Assembly (NCBI RefSeq): GCF_013087515.1
Contig: NZ_JABFCN010000031.1
Coordinates: 1-64,000 of the forward strand
Direction of reading: 5' to 3'
Source of the DNA: Rhizobium sophorae
Lineage (GTDB): Bacteria > Pseudomonadota > Alphaproteobacteria > Rhizobiales > Rhizobiaceae
DNA length: 64,000 nt
Positions 1 to 8,036 of the stretch are shown here, piece by piece (position 1 is the first letter of the stretch; the number at the start of each line of letters is the position of its first letter). The notes below the pieces were generated by a model that was given only the letters and a program-made list of their open reading frames with translations, was not told where the DNA came from and did not search any database. A program made the position numbers and the translations under genes.

Positions 1-231
1 TGCGATCAAACTCGCCGCAACACGCATCTGGATCAGGTCGTTATGAGTCTGTGCCCTAGGGAATAGGATAATCTATGAAGTCTATAAACAAAAAATTCTA
101 ATTTTGACTGCTTCCCCGAAACGGCTACCTTCGATATTTCCCTGTTGTCGGTGGATTCTCGCTTACGGACACAACCGAAGAGAAGATCATGTTTGCGGCC
201 GTTCGTTGAGGCCGCCGGGAAGGAACTTTCG

Positions 232-633
232 ATGGTCAAGCTCCTGTCGGACCAAGAGGCTGCGGCCAATCCGGCCGTTCAAGCCGTGTTCGACGACATC
301 AGGGCGACGCGCAAGACCGACTTCATCAACAACTTCTGGCGTGCGCTTGCGAACGATCCCGCAAACCTCAAGCGGGTATGGGAAACGCTTAAATCGGTCA
401 TGACCGTGGAAGGGGCGATCGATCCATTGACACGCGAAATGATCTACATAGCGGTGTCGACGGCGAATGCTTGCCAGTACTGCATTCAATCCCATACCGC
501 GGCGGCCCGTTCGCGCGGCATGACGGATGCACAGCATGGCGAACTTCTAACGATCATCGGACTTGCTGCGCAGACAAATCATCTTGCGCTGGCCATGCAG
601 GTTCCGCCGGATCCGGAATTTGAGGTGCGGTAA
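232..633 (+). CDS. AhpD/carboxymuconolactone decarboxylase-family protein
   Basis: This 133-residue protein belongs to the AhpD-like/carboxymuconolactone decarboxylase superfamily, small helical proteins that act as alkylhydroperoxidases or decarboxylases in the cytoplasm. The diagnostic signature is visible: Cys81-Gln-Tyr-Cys84 followed by His88 within TANACQYCIQSH, the redox CxxC plus histidine of the peroxidase-type members. The ATG at 232 is preferred over an in-frame upstream start at 145 because a purine-rich AAGGAA lies a few bases before it and homology begins there. It stands alone with no clear operon partner. The exact substrate cannot be read from the sequence. Confidence 0.85.
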   Translation: MVKLLSDQEAAANPAVQAVFDDIRATRKTDFINNFWRALANDPANLKRVWETLKSVMTVEGAIDPLTREMIYIAVSTANACQYCIQSHTAAARSRGMTDAQHGELLTIIGLAAQTNHLALAMQVPPDPEFEVR

Positions 634-765
634 AACCCGGCTCGGGATTGGGTCGCAACGCCAGCCGATCGATAATGGAAGCGGTCCACATGTCGATGAT
701 GGTGTTGATTGTCCCTTCTTGAGGGCTGACGGCGCTGTTTCATGGCATAAGGAGCGGAAGCGCTT

Positions 766-1173
766 TTAATGGCGGGGCCTATACTGTCGCGACGAGACTT
801 CGATGGTGAGCTCCGCGCATGTCGATTGAAGTTCCCTATCCGTGCCGTCTTCGAAATAGTCGTCGAGAAGCAGGCAGCGATAGTCTTGAGCAAGCAACCT
901 CGTTTCGAGATCGTCGCGGAGCGCAGAGAGCCGGAAGAATTGGCGCAGCCTGCCCATGGTGTCTCTCCGATCAGGCGGCGAACGAATGCTGGCTTGTGAT
1001 GGCGACATCAATTTGTGGATTGCCCGCAGCACGTCCGATGGCGCGGCGAAGTGCTGGCCGTCGAGGTCATGCACAAGAAACTTCACGGCGATGGACTTCA
1101 GCAGGTCCTTGTCTGGAACGACGATGCCGACCGGAACGCCGGCGAAGGGGATGACCATTCCGATTGATTTCAA
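766..1173 (-). CDS. hypothetical protein, 135 aa
   Basis: An open frame with no family I recognise. The N-terminal half is moderately hydrophobic and the C-terminal half is charged, with acidic DDYFEDGTD near residues 105-113. No catalytic motif, signal peptide or clear membrane span stands out. It is listed because the frame covers most of the gap between two real genes on this strand and a perfect palindrome lies directly in front of its start (1178-1192). It could equally be a chance frame or a relic. Confidence 0.3.
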   Translation of the reverse strand: MKSIGMVIPFAGVPVGIVVPDKDLLKSIAVKFLVHDLDGQHFAAPSDVLRAIHKLMSPSQASIRSPPDRRDTMGRLRQFFRLSALRDDLETRLLAQDYRCLLLDDYFEDGTDRELQSTCAELTIEVSSRQYRPRH

Positions 1174-1177
1174 ATAA

Positions 1178-1192
1178 CTCCGATAATCGGAG
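1178..1192. promoter_or_regulatory. perfect 15-bp palindrome, possible operator
   Basis: CTCCGAT-A-ATCGGAG is a perfect inverted repeat with 7-bp arms around a single base. It ends five bases upstream of the minus-strand start at 1173. The size and symmetry suit a dimeric HTH repressor, but no regulator gene is adjacent, so the link is inference. Confidence 0.4.
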
Positions 1193-1492
1193 AAAATAAT
1201 GCTAGAGCCGCGGGGACGGGCGCTACCGAAAGCGAATCACGTCGACCCCCGGGCTCAGCCGGATCGTGCTAAAAGCGCGTTCAGATCCTTATTCCCCGCG
1301 CCAATCAAGGCGTCGGGAGCGCGACGGATGCAAGAATACAGGCATGGGCGCCTGATCGGCGCCGGCGGAGAGCTAAAGCCGTGCTGTGTCCAGCGCCTCG
1401 TGAGTCGGCTTTCTAAGCCTGTCCCGGGTCGGATGGCGACGCTGTAAAGAAGGTCTGCTACGCGGACACAGCTGCCGTGGATTGCCAGCCGC
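1193..1492. other. intergenic, nothing recognised
   Basis: I see no convincing gene, RNA or repeat here. The short open frames lack ribosome-binding sites and resemble no family I know. Confidence 0.5.
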
Positions 1493-1981
1493 TTAGCGCC
1501 TGGCAATCATTGGCAAGATCAGGCCCCACCGAGTTTCCTGAGGCGGTCCGACCGGTTCGAAACCCAGTTTTTTGTAGACGGCAATCGCCCGTTCGTTGCC
1601 AGGGTGAGGATCGGTTGCAATCACGGGCGCTTTCTCATCAAAGAGAGCCTGCATTCTGGCGCCGATAAACGCTGAACCGTGCCCAACACCGATCATTTCG
1701 GGGTCTCCAATGTATTGGTCAATTCCCCGCGAACCCTTGGGGAGTTTGGCAAAATGGTGATCTTCCCAGCCATGGACTGTGTAGTCCTGCATGAACGCGA
1801 AGGGACGTCCGAAGGATGAGACAATCCAGCGCGCTACCCGAGGATCAGTTAATTCCTCTTCATCGTATGGCTCATCCGAGTCCCACCATTTACGGACATG
1901 AGGCTTCGATTGCCATTCCATGAGCAAATCAAGGTCATCCAGTGTCGCTCTGCGAAAACTGTATTGATCGGGTGTCATCAT
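1493..1981 (-). CDS. GNAT acetyltransferase, AAC(6')/RimJ-RimL-like
   Basis: This 162-residue GNAT-fold enzyme would transfer an acetyl group from acetyl-CoA to an amine. The layout matches the aminoglycoside 6'-acetyltransferase/IucB-like branch: an N-terminal FRRATLDDLDLLMEWQ, a central IDQYIGDPEMIGVGHGS stretch corresponding to strands 4-5 and the acetyl-CoA loop, and NERAIAVYKKLGFEPV near the C terminus. Two consecutive Met codons open the frame, so the start is certain within one codon. The substrate is not certain; family membership alone does not show aminoglycoside resistance. Confidence 0.8.
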   Translation of the reverse strand: MMTPDQYSFRRATLDDLDLLMEWQSKPHVRKWWDSDEPYDEEELTDPRVARWIVSSFGRPFAFMQDYTVHGWEDHHFAKLPKGSRGIDQYIGDPEMIGVGHGSAFIGARMQALFDEKAPVIATDPHPGNERAIAVYKKLGFEPVGPPQETRWGLILPMIARR

Positions 1982-2067
1982 GAGATCAGTTTAGCAGATC
2001 ATCCGCCGGGAGGTATGCCAGCCGAATGCTGGACGAAAATCTAGAAATCGTCACTTAAATCCGCTGC

Positions 2068-2421
2068 TCATCCGGTTCCGAACGAACTTAGCTTCCCTAG
2101 AAGGGCTTCCGAAATCTCGAACTGACGCGCCGTTCCACGACCCATCGAGTTCTTGACGATCGTCTCGGTCAACATTCCTCGCCTCACCAGAAGGTCGACA
2201 GTCTCCTTGACGCCGCTGCGCGTCAGAGCCGTGATTTCCATGATGCTGGAGAGAGTTAGCTTCTGGTGCGCTTGGTTCATGCTGTAGAGGACGGTCATCA
2301 TGCCGACCTGCTTCAGCCTTGCCTGAGGCGTCTCGTCTTCGAGGGGGTGATCGAGGATCTCGTGCAGGATAAGACCTGAGAAAGCCAGATTACGCCAATG
2401 GGTTGCAATTGCTCTTGTCAT
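2068..2421 (-). CDS. rctA: winged-helix regulator, RctA-like
   Basis: A 117-residue winged-helix DNA-binding protein. The central segment SSIMEITALTRSGVKETVDLLVRRGML reads as helix-turn-helix plus wing, as in MarR/RctA proteins. It is divergent from trbM-virB1-virB2-virB3, the position of rctA, the repressor of conjugation genes on rhizobial plasmids such as pRetCFN42d. That context is the main reason for the symbol; the sequence alone would support only a winged-helix regulator. The 90-base divergent region would hold its operator. With virB truncated its usual target is partly gone. Confidence 0.65.
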   Translation of the reverse strand: MTRAIATHWRNLAFSGLILHEILDHPLEDETPQARLKQVGMMTVLYSMNQAHQKLTLSSIMEITALTRSGVKETVDLLVRRGMLTETIVKNSMGRGTARQFEISEALLGKLSSFGTG

Positions 2422-2512
2422 GTCATTTTAATGTGTTGTATAAATCAGTATAATTCGCTTTACAGGCAACCTACCTCTTCCGCAATGGGATGTCCTTCGA
2501 AGGGTCGTGCTC

Positions 2513-3049
2513 ATGAAAAACCTTCTGTTCAACACGGTTGTCGCGGCCTGCTGCATGTTGCCACCCTATCTTAATTCACCTGGCAGGGCGCTAGCAAATG
2601 AGTGGGGTTGTGAGGTTATTCTGTGCCTTTCCAACCCCGGAGGCCCGACGCAGTTTGCAGAATGCCGCCCGCCGATCGAGAAGCTCTGGCGCGAACTTGC
2701 CGAGGGGCATTCGTTCCCGACCTGTAGCGGCGCCACCTTCCACAGTTCGCGCCCGGGCTATGAGCCGTATTACTGCGAAACCGGATACCGGCTGGAAAGC
2801 GATCATGGTCCGCGCGGGCAGGAAATAACCTGCGTTTCGATCTCTCTCCAGCCGGTAAGCGACGCGTTCTGCCCCCATCTCGGAGGGAGCAACAGTTCCA
2901 GCAACCATTCGGTTCTGTCCCCGCGATGGCAGCTGCTCGATGGTCGGCGCCAATGCATGGGCTATCCGACCGACCGCCCGATGGTGAGATCGCAGCCCCA
3001 CTATGTCGACGTCACCATCGATGGGATGGGCACGCAACGGGTCTGGTAA
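2513..3049 (+). CDS. trbM: TrbM/KikA/MpfK-family conjugal transfer protein
   Basis: A 178-residue exported protein. The first ~30 residues form a signal peptide ending near GRALA-NEW. The mature part carries the TrbM/KikA family pattern: WGCEVILCLSNPGGPTQ, AECRPPIEKLW, FPTCSG, PGYEPYYCETGY and a C-terminal QPHYVDVTIDG. Conserved cysteines suggest periplasmic disulfides. TrbM proteins accompany type IV secretion pilus genes. It is the first gene of the plus-strand virB operon, with virB1 starting 6 bases after its stop. The ATG at 2513 is preferred to GTG at 2507 for the spacing to AAGGG. Confidence 0.85.
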   Translation: MKNLLFNTVVAACCMLPPYLNSPGRALANEWGCEVILCLSNPGGPTQFAECRPPIEKLWRELAEGHSFPTCSGATFHSSRPGYEPYYCETGYRLESDHGPRGQEITCVSISLQPVSDAFCPHLGGSNSSSNHSVLSPRWQLLDGRRQCMGYPTDRPMVRSQPHYVDVTIDGMGTQRVW

Positions 3050-3055
3050 TGATCA

Positions 3056-3718
3056 ATGGCGGTGGCATTCGTTGATCTCGCCCAGAACTGCGCACCCATG
3101 GTGGAAATCAGAACGCTCGCCGCTGTCGTCAGTCTCGAGAGCGGCTTTAAACCACTCGCCATTGCTATCAACAACGGTCCGCCGCTTGAGCGCCAACCCG
3201 CGACGAAGGCGGAGGCGATTGAACGCGCGACCTCCCTTGTTGCCGATCGGCAGGACGTCCGGATCGGCCTGGGCGGCATTGGCGAGAAGGAGTTGCGCAG
3301 GCTCAAGCTTTCGATCTCGGATGCGTTCGATCCTTGCCTGAACCTCAAGGCGACGGCCACTCTGCTCGACGGCTATTATCGTCTGGCCTTGCGCGCCGGC
3401 GCCGATGCGATCCGAGCCGAAAACGTCATGCTTCAGTCCTACTACGGGCGTGACGATCCGTCCGTTGGCGAAATGATCAAATATGACCAGCAGGTCCGCC
3501 AGGAAATGGTCCGTCTGCCTTCCGACCTTGCGTCTCTCACTATCGCCGAGCCGCGTGAAGAAGCCCCTCGCGCGGACCCGTCAGCCAGCCGGGAGACATC
3601 GCCGGCTGCGCAATTCCTTTCCCAATTCGGCGGAGCTGCATCGTGGGACGTCTTCAACGTCCGGCGGTCATCCCAGGTTCTCGTGTTTCAAGACGAACGA
3701 TCGGAGCAAAGAAAATGA
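3056..3718 (+). CDS. virB1: VirB1-like lytic transglycosylase
   Basis: A 220-residue T4SS lytic transglycosylase that would open peptidoglycan for assembly of the secretion channel. The goose-lysozyme/Slt fold is recognisable from the catalytic glutamate in VSLESGFKPLAIAIN (near residue 28), from GLGGIGEKELRRL and from the alanine/tyrosine-rich helix around MLQSYYGRDDPSVGEMI. The C-terminal ~60 residues are a low-complexity Pro/Ala/Ser tail, as in other VirB1 proteins. No classical signal peptide is obvious. The stop overlaps the virB2 start in an ATGA, showing translational coupling. Confidence 0.88.
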   Translation: MAVAFVDLAQNCAPMVEIRTLAAVVSLESGFKPLAIAINNGPPLERQPATKAEAIERATSLVADRQDVRIGLGGIGEKELRRLKLSISDAFDPCLNLKATATLLDGYYRLALRAGADAIRAENVMLQSYYGRDDPSVGEMIKYDQQVRQEMVRLPSDLASLTIAEPREEAPRADPSASRETSPAAQFLSQFGGAASWDVFNVRRSSQVLVFQDERSEQRK

Positions 3719-4014
3719 TCTCAAGAGCAGACTTTCGCCCTGTCGCAGCCTCACTTCTGATGGCCGCCGTCATCAGCGCCTGCCTGGCGGAGCCGGCCTT
3801 CGCGCAAGCGGCCGGCGTCGAAACCGTCCTGCAGAACATCGTCGACATGCTGACCGGCAATATCGCCCGGCTGCTTGCGGTCATCGCCGTCATCATCATC
3901 TGCATCGCCTGGATGTTCGGCTACATGGATCTGCGCCGCGCCGGTTTCTGGATTATCGGCATCGGCGGAATTTTCGGTGCGACGGAACTCGTCAATACGA
4001 TCGTCGGAAGCTGA
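3715..4014 (+). CDS. virB2: VirB2-like pilin
   Basis: A 99-residue major T-pilus/conjugative pilin homologue. A signal peptide of ~30 residues ends at EPAFA-QAAG. Two hydrophobic helices follow, one at IARLLAVIAVIIICIAWMFG and one at AGFWIIGIGGIFGATELV, joined by the short positive loop YMDLRR; this is the VirB2 layout. It overlaps virB1 by 4 bases and is followed after 5 bases by virB3. Confidence 0.9.
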   Translation: MISRADFRPVAASLLMAAVISACLAEPAFAQAAGVETVLQNIVDMLTGNIARLLAVIAVIIICIAWMFGYMDLRRAGFWIIGIGGIFGATELVNTIVGS

Positions 4015-4019
4015 TCATC

Positions 4020-4358
4020 ATGCAAACAGCCGCCGCTAGCGAGGAAGATACCTTGTTTCTTGCCTGCACGCGCCCGGCGATGATCGCCGGCGTGACGATG
4101 GAGGCGATGGGCGTCAACGTCATGCTGACGACCATCCTCTATATCACCGCGGGATCGATCGCCTACGCCCTTGTCGGCGTCGTCTTCCATTTCATATTCC
4201 GCACGCTCGTCAAGCACGATCACAACATGTTCCGGATCCTGATCTCCTGGATCGAGACCCGCGGCCGGTCGCGCAACGCCGCCTATTGGGGCGGTGCCAG
4301 CTTGTCGCCCCTGAGGCTCATCCGGCGCTATGACGAAAAGGATTTGAGCCTTGCCTAG
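4020..4358 (+). CDS. virB3: VirB3-like inner-membrane T4SS protein
   Basis: A 112-residue homologue of VirB3, the small inner-membrane protein that works with VirB4. It has the conserved opening LFLACTRPAMIAGVTMEAM and membrane helices at VMLTTILYITAG and IAYALVGVVFHFIF, then the motif RTLVKHDHNMFRIL and a polar tail. The start is the ATG at 4020. The final codons overlap the TTG start of virB4 by 8 bases, typical of virB operons. Confidence 0.9.
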   Translation: MQTAAASEEDTLFLACTRPAMIAGVTMEAMGVNVMLTTILYITAGSIAYALVGVVFHFIFRTLVKHDHNMFRILISWIETRGRSRNAAYWGGASLSPLRLIRRYDEKDLSLA

Positions 4359-4692
4359 CATCGCAACGCTTCGCTCGCGCGAACTCGGGCCGGAAACCTT
4401 CATTCCACACGTCCGTCACGTCGACGAGACGACGATCGCGCTCGAATCCAGAGCGTTGATGGTAATGGTCGCGCTTGAAGGCATATCCTTCGAAACCGCC
4501 GATGTCCTGGACCTCAACAGCCTGCATGGCGACCTCAATACGCTCTATCGCAACATCGCCGACGACCATCTGGCGCTCTGGACTCATGTCATCCGCCGCC
4601 GCGACAATGCCTACCCGGACGGAGCCTTCGCCAATCGTTTCTCGCAGGGGCTGAATGCAAGATACCGCGACCGCATGATCGGAGAGGATCTC
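4351..4692 (+). pseudogene. virB4: virB4, 5' fragment only
   Basis: The first ~114 codons of VirB4, the T4SS ATPase (normally about 790 residues). A TTG start overlaps virB3. The N-terminal sequence (LPSIATLRSRELG, FIPHVRHVDETTIALE, LYRNIADDHLALWTHVIRR, ARYRDRMIGEDL) is typical. After GEDL, near 4692, homology stops: the following bases are the complement of a hipA-like gene read from the other strand. The frame runs on to a stop at 4737 without meaning. No Walker motifs remain, and virB5-virB11 are absent downstream, so no functional channel can be made from this locus. Confidence 0.88.
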
Positions 4693-4754
4693 CGGGCCAG
4701 TCCGATCGGACGTGCGCGGCCGTGTAGGTCGAGATGAACTTCGAAATCAGCCAT
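4693..4754 (-). pseudogene. hipA-like toxin gene, 5' fragment only
   Basis: Read on the minus strand from the ATG at 4754, the sequence gives MADFEVHLDLHGRARPIGLAR, which I recognise as the start of HipA-domain kinases/toxins. It then runs into reversed virB4 sequence near 4692. Only about 20 of some 400 codons remain. The start overlaps the end of the upstream xre gene by 8 bases, the usual hipB-hipA arrangement. Confidence 0.7.
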
Positions 4755-5082
4755 TACGCGACGATCCCGGCGATCGTTTCGGGTGCGCGTGCTTAGGTAG
4801 TTCCGCACTGGCGAGCGACTGACCGACGCTGTCGTTACTGATGTCGGCGACTTGGCTCAGTCCCTCTAGCAAACCGAGTGCCTGTAGAACACCTGCATAG
4901 ATGCCGATGCTGACATTGGTGTCTCCGGCTTCGATCTTCTGAAGCGTTGAGCGTGAGGTAAAGGCGCGTTCGGCCACTACAGCCATAGGCAGGCGGCGAC
5001 GTCGACGAGCGTCGCGAATGTCTGCGCCCAGTTTGCGCAGCGCGCGCCGCACAGCGGCGGGAGGATTATGAGGTGTTGGCAT
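4747..5082 (-). CDS. XRE-family regulator, HipB-like antitoxin (orphaned)
   Basis: A 111-residue HTH_XRE protein: LGADIRDARRRRRLPMAVVAERAFTSRSTLQKIEAGD covers the five-helix DNA-binding domain near residues 22-58, followed by VSIGIYAGVLQALGLLEGL. This branch normally precedes a HipA-domain toxin. Here the downstream partner is reduced to about 20 codons, so the antitoxin is orphaned. ATG 5082 is chosen for the AAGGTGG just before it; an in-frame GTG at 5097 is an alternative. It may still bind its own promoter. Confidence 0.75.
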   Translation of the reverse strand: MPTPHNPPAAVRRALRKLGADIRDARRRRRLPMAVVAERAFTSRSTLQKIEAGDTNVSIGIYAGVLQALGLLEGLSQVADISNDSVGQSLASAELPKHAHPKRSPGSSRNG

Positions 5083-5289
5083 TTGCCACCTTCGCACTAC
5101 AGATTTGAGGGATATGTATCACGAAGCTTACAATTATTCCAGAGGGAGGCGTTTAGTGAACCTCGGGCGTCGCTCACTGCTACCCAACCTTGTGGTCGGT
5201 CCGCCGGGGATCTGAGCTCTAGCCTATAGCCTTGATCTTGGAAGGCGGGAGGCCATCCGAATTTGGTGGCCCCCAGAGCCCCGGCAACC

Positions 5290-5721
5290 TTTGACGGCAT
5301 CGCATGGACGTCAAGGACATGGTGAGCTGGGTTCCCGGACAATGGAACTATTGCCGTTTGCCGAGGTTGGCCATGTCGCCGGGCATGGCCTGCGATAACC
5401 ATCTGGCAGGGCATGGAAGACCGGGTGGTCAAGCCCGTCAATGCGCTCGCGTGTGTTGCTCAGTGGCTCGAAGTCCAAGGCATTGCAGAAAACAGCGGCC
5501 GTTTGGAGGAAAAACCATGGGGCAGGTTGCAGTCATGGAAGGTGAGCGGCAAGCTGAAAGTGGCCCTCTATTCGGTCAGCAACATGGGCCACGGGCTTCC
5601 GATCAAGAAGCGCAAGAGCGCCACGGCGCTAAGGTCTGCAGACCCCTACGTGATCCCGGTAGAAATCTCAGCTCCAGCGGAGATGATGCGATTGTGGGGT
5701 TTGTCGAGGCTTCGAACATAA
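5290..5721 (+). pseudogene. PHA-depolymerase-family esterase, degenerate C-terminal relic
   Basis: The plus strand from about 5390 reads WPAITIWQGMEDRVVKPVNA, a catalytic-Asp region of short-chain PHA depolymerase-type alpha/beta hydrolases, then VALYSVSNMGHGLPIK, the catalytic-His motif, ending with EMMRLWGL as in the family C terminus. The section before 5390 is in other frames and contains stops. No N-terminal half or nucleophile Ser motif is present. A dead fragment, judged by eye. Confidence 0.6.
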
Positions 5722-6073
5722 TCAGCTCGCAGCAAGTTCGGCGGTAGCTGGCAAATTCGCTCCCAGCGAAGGGTGCTACGGATACACCGTCTCGCGGGCA
5801 ACGAAATGCCAAGCTTGCATTCGAGCAGCTGACACTGCTGGTGACCCGCGCCCTCCTGCAACCCCTCGTTATAGACCTGTCCGCCACGGGGCTTCGGGCA
5901 ACCACGCCGACCACGCTGACGACATAATGCGTGATCGGTTCCTGTCTCCCTGCTTTGAGCCTCGAACCAGGGCAGCCTATTCAATCGGGCACCTTTCCTT
6001 GCCATACGAAGAATGATACGAATCCTCGGAGAATAGGTCCTGTGTTCCGAGCTTTCGTATCGTGCCACCATCC
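5722..6073. other. intergenic, nothing recognised
   Basis: About 350 bases between the esterase relic and abiEi. Long minus-strand frames exist but show no family I recognise. The promoter of the abiE pair must lie near its right end. Confidence 0.4.
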
Positions 6074-6679
6074 ATGTCCCAACGCCAGATTGCCCATACC
6101 GTGCTGACCGCGTGCGGAATTTCGCGCCTGGCAGAGCTGCGCGAGGCGGGCGTAACAGCCGCAACCATGAGCCGCATGGAACGCGACGGCGAGGTGATTC
6201 GGCTCGCGCGAGGACTTTATCAACTTTCCGATGCGCCCCTCGACGTTCACCACAGTCTCGCAGAGGCCGCCAAACGGGTTCCCAAAGGCGTGGTTTGCCT
6301 CGTTTCGGCCCTGGCTTTCCATGGTCTGACTGATCAGCTCCCGAGGCAGGTTTGGCTCGCCGTGGGTCAGAAGGACTGGTCCCCGAAAGCCGAAGGCACG
6401 CCCATTCGGCTGGTACGTTTCACCGCTCGTCTGCTGACGGAGGGTGTTGAAACCCACGCTGTCGAGGGGGTGACCGTGAAAGTCTTCGGTGTCGCAAAGA
6501 CGATCGCCGATTGCTTCCGATATCGGAACAAGATTGGCCTATCCGTGGCGATAGAAGGCCTTCAGGAAGCGCTGCGCCAGCGCAAGACGACGCCGGGCGA
6601 GATCGCTAGGCAGGCTGAGCGAGGAACGGTTGCCACGGTCGTTCGGCCCTATCTCGAGGCACTGACCGCCAATGGCTAA
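6074..6679 (+). CDS. abiEi: AbiEi-family antitoxin (type IV TA)
   Basis: A 201-residue AbiEi-like antitoxin/transcriptional regulator. The N-terminal winged-helix is visible in TVLTACGISRLAELREAGVTAATMSRMERDGEVIRLARGLYQ, followed by the conserved ACVSALAFHG-like segment (here CLVSALAFHGLTDQLP) and the C-terminal VFGVAKTIADCFRYRNKIG typical of AbiEi. In characterised AbiE systems the antitoxin represses the operon and counters AbiEii without direct binding. It overlaps the toxin gene by 8 bases. ATG 6074 is favoured over GTG 6062. Confidence 0.88.
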   Translation: MSQRQIAHTVLTACGISRLAELREAGVTAATMSRMERDGEVIRLARGLYQLSDAPLDVHHSLAEAAKRVPKGVVCLVSALAFHGLTDQLPRQVWLAVGQKDWSPKAEGTPIRLVRFTARLLTEGVETHAVEGVTVKVFGVAKTIADCFRYRNKIGLSVAIEGLQEALRQRKTTPGEIARQAERGTVATVVRPYLEALTANG

Positions 6680-7541
6680 GGAGATCAAGAACATCGGCGC
6701 CTCGGTTCGCGCCCGCCTGTTGCAGGTCTCCAAGACGAGCGGCCAGACCTTCGATCTTGTCCTGACCCGCTTCGCCTTGGAGCGGCTCCTCTTCCGGCTC
6801 AGCCAGTCACCCCACGCCGACCGCTTCGTGCTGAAGGGCGCGATGCTGATGATGAGTTGGTTTGATGACCCCCACCGCGGCACGCGCGACCTTGATCTGC
6901 TAGGCTTCGGCGATCCGCGCGGGGAGCCGATGCTGGCGACGTTTCGGGAGATCCTGGCGCAGGGTGCTGCCGACGGCGTGGAGTTCGACGACGATGGGCT
7001 TCGTGTCGATCGAAGCCGCGAGGAACTGGAGTATGGCGGCCTGCGACTGCGGACCACAGCATCGATCGGCGGCGCCCGGATCAGTCTGACGATCGACATC
7101 GGCTTTGGCGATGCGGTGGAACCTGACGCCGAAGAGCTGGACTATCCTTCCATGCTGGACTTTCCGATGCCCCGGCTGCGGGGCTATGCCCGGGAGACCG
7201 TCATTGCCGAGAAATTCCAGGCGATGGTGGCACTGGGGCGAGCCAACAGCCGGATGAAGGATTTCTACGACATCTGGATTCTCAGCCGGTCGTTCAGCTT
7301 CGACGGCGACAGGTTGCCCCGGGCGATTGCCGCCACCTTCGCGCGGCGTGGGACAATGATACCTCGGGACTTGCCCGATGCACTGACGCCGGCCTTTGCC
7401 GAGGATGCGCAAAAGCAGCGACAGTGGCGCGCGTTTGTCGGAGACGTCACCCATGATCCGGGTGATCTCGCGAATGTAATTGCAGATATAGCCGAATTCC
7501 TCATGCCGCGCGCCGCAGCAGCAGCGAGCTTGGGCCAATGA
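6672..7541 (+). CDS. abiEii: AbiEii-family nucleotidyltransferase toxin
   Basis: A 289-residue nucleotidyltransferase toxin of the AbiEii/AbiGii family, linked elsewhere to phage abortive infection and plasmid stabilisation. The DNA polymerase beta-like signature appears as FVLKGAMLMMSWF...RGTRDLDLLGFGD (GS/T-x-x-D-x-D type), followed by SLTIDIGFGDAV with the third acidic residue and YARETVIAEKFQAMVALG...KDFYDIW, all hallmarks of this family. Full length, without lesions. It is translationally coupled to abiEi and is probably the only complete phage-defence-type module in the first 9 kb. Confidence 0.9.
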   Translation: MAKEIKNIGASVRARLLQVSKTSGQTFDLVLTRFALERLLFRLSQSPHADRFVLKGAMLMMSWFDDPHRGTRDLDLLGFGDPRGEPMLATFREILAQGAADGVEFDDDGLRVDRSREELEYGGLRLRTTASIGGARISLTIDIGFGDAVEPDAEELDYPSMLDFPMPRLRGYARETVIAEKFQAMVALGRANSRMKDFYDIWILSRSFSFDGDRLPRAIAATFARRGTMIPRDLPDALTPAFAEDAQKQRQWRAFVGDVTHDPGDLANVIADIAEFLMPRAAAAASLGQ

Positions 7542-7667
7542 GTGGCTTGATTTCCACTGTGGCGTTGTGGAGGGTGTTTTCTCGCTATGCCGGGGAAGGT
7601 TGAGTTGATGCTATCTGGCGGGCAGGAGTGGTGGGTTAGAGTTGCGTGAGCCGTGCCGTCTCGCTCC

Positions 7668-7935
7668 CTAATGGCTGTCATGTTTGAGCTTTTCGAGATG
7701 TTCGGAGCAAACGGCTCTGACCAATTCAAGCAGCACGGTTGTCCGCTCGCCGAGCCAGATAAGCGCCTCCTCGCTGATCTCGTAATGTTTTGAATAGCGC
7801 GCCTTGACATATGCCTCGTTCAATGTGTTGAACCAGGCGCGTTCCTTGTGCTGATCACGCGGGAAGGCTTCGGCCAGCCGACGGTCCTGCTCCTCGGCGA
7901 GCGAGCGCAGGAACTTGATGTTGTGCGATGGTGGG
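7668..7935 (-). pseudogene. HEPN-domain protein, C-terminal relic
   Basis: Reading the minus strand from about 7935 to the TAG at 7668 gives HNIKFLRSLAEEQDRRLAEA, KARYSKHYEISEEALIWLGE and a helical tail. I recognise this as the C-terminal half of a HEPN domain of the kind fused or paired with MNT nucleotidyltransferases. About 88 codons survive; the 5' part stops where an IS3-type terminus begins at 7936. KARYSKHYEI is the diagnostic stretch. Confidence 0.6.
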
Positions 7936-8036
7936 TGACCTTGCCCCGTTGAAATAATCCATTTTGAAGTAAGCTCTGGCCCATTGAGAGGACCAGAGAA
8001 TGAAGCGCAACCGTTTCACAGACGAACTGCTCGTTG
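7936..8036 (+). mobile_element. IS3-family left-end fragment with orfA start
   Basis: The sequence from TGACC at 7936 reads like an IS3-family terminal repeat and leader. At 8000 it is followed by an ATG opening MKRNRFTDELLVGF, the near-invariant beginning of many IS3-family OrfA transposase subunits. The element ends after about a dozen codons; no orfB, right end or target duplication is present. It interrupts the HEPN gene on its left and is joined to a phosphatase gene on its right, the pattern left by an IS-adjacent deletion. Confidence 0.65.

Noticed and set aside
1..25. possible minus-strand start ATG at 25 (MRVAASLIA)
   Set aside because: Only nine codons are inside the window and no ribosome-binding site is seen.
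5646..6164. 172-codon minus-strand frame
   Set aside because: Composition is unlike a normal protein, it overlaps the esterase relic and abiEi, and I recognise no family.
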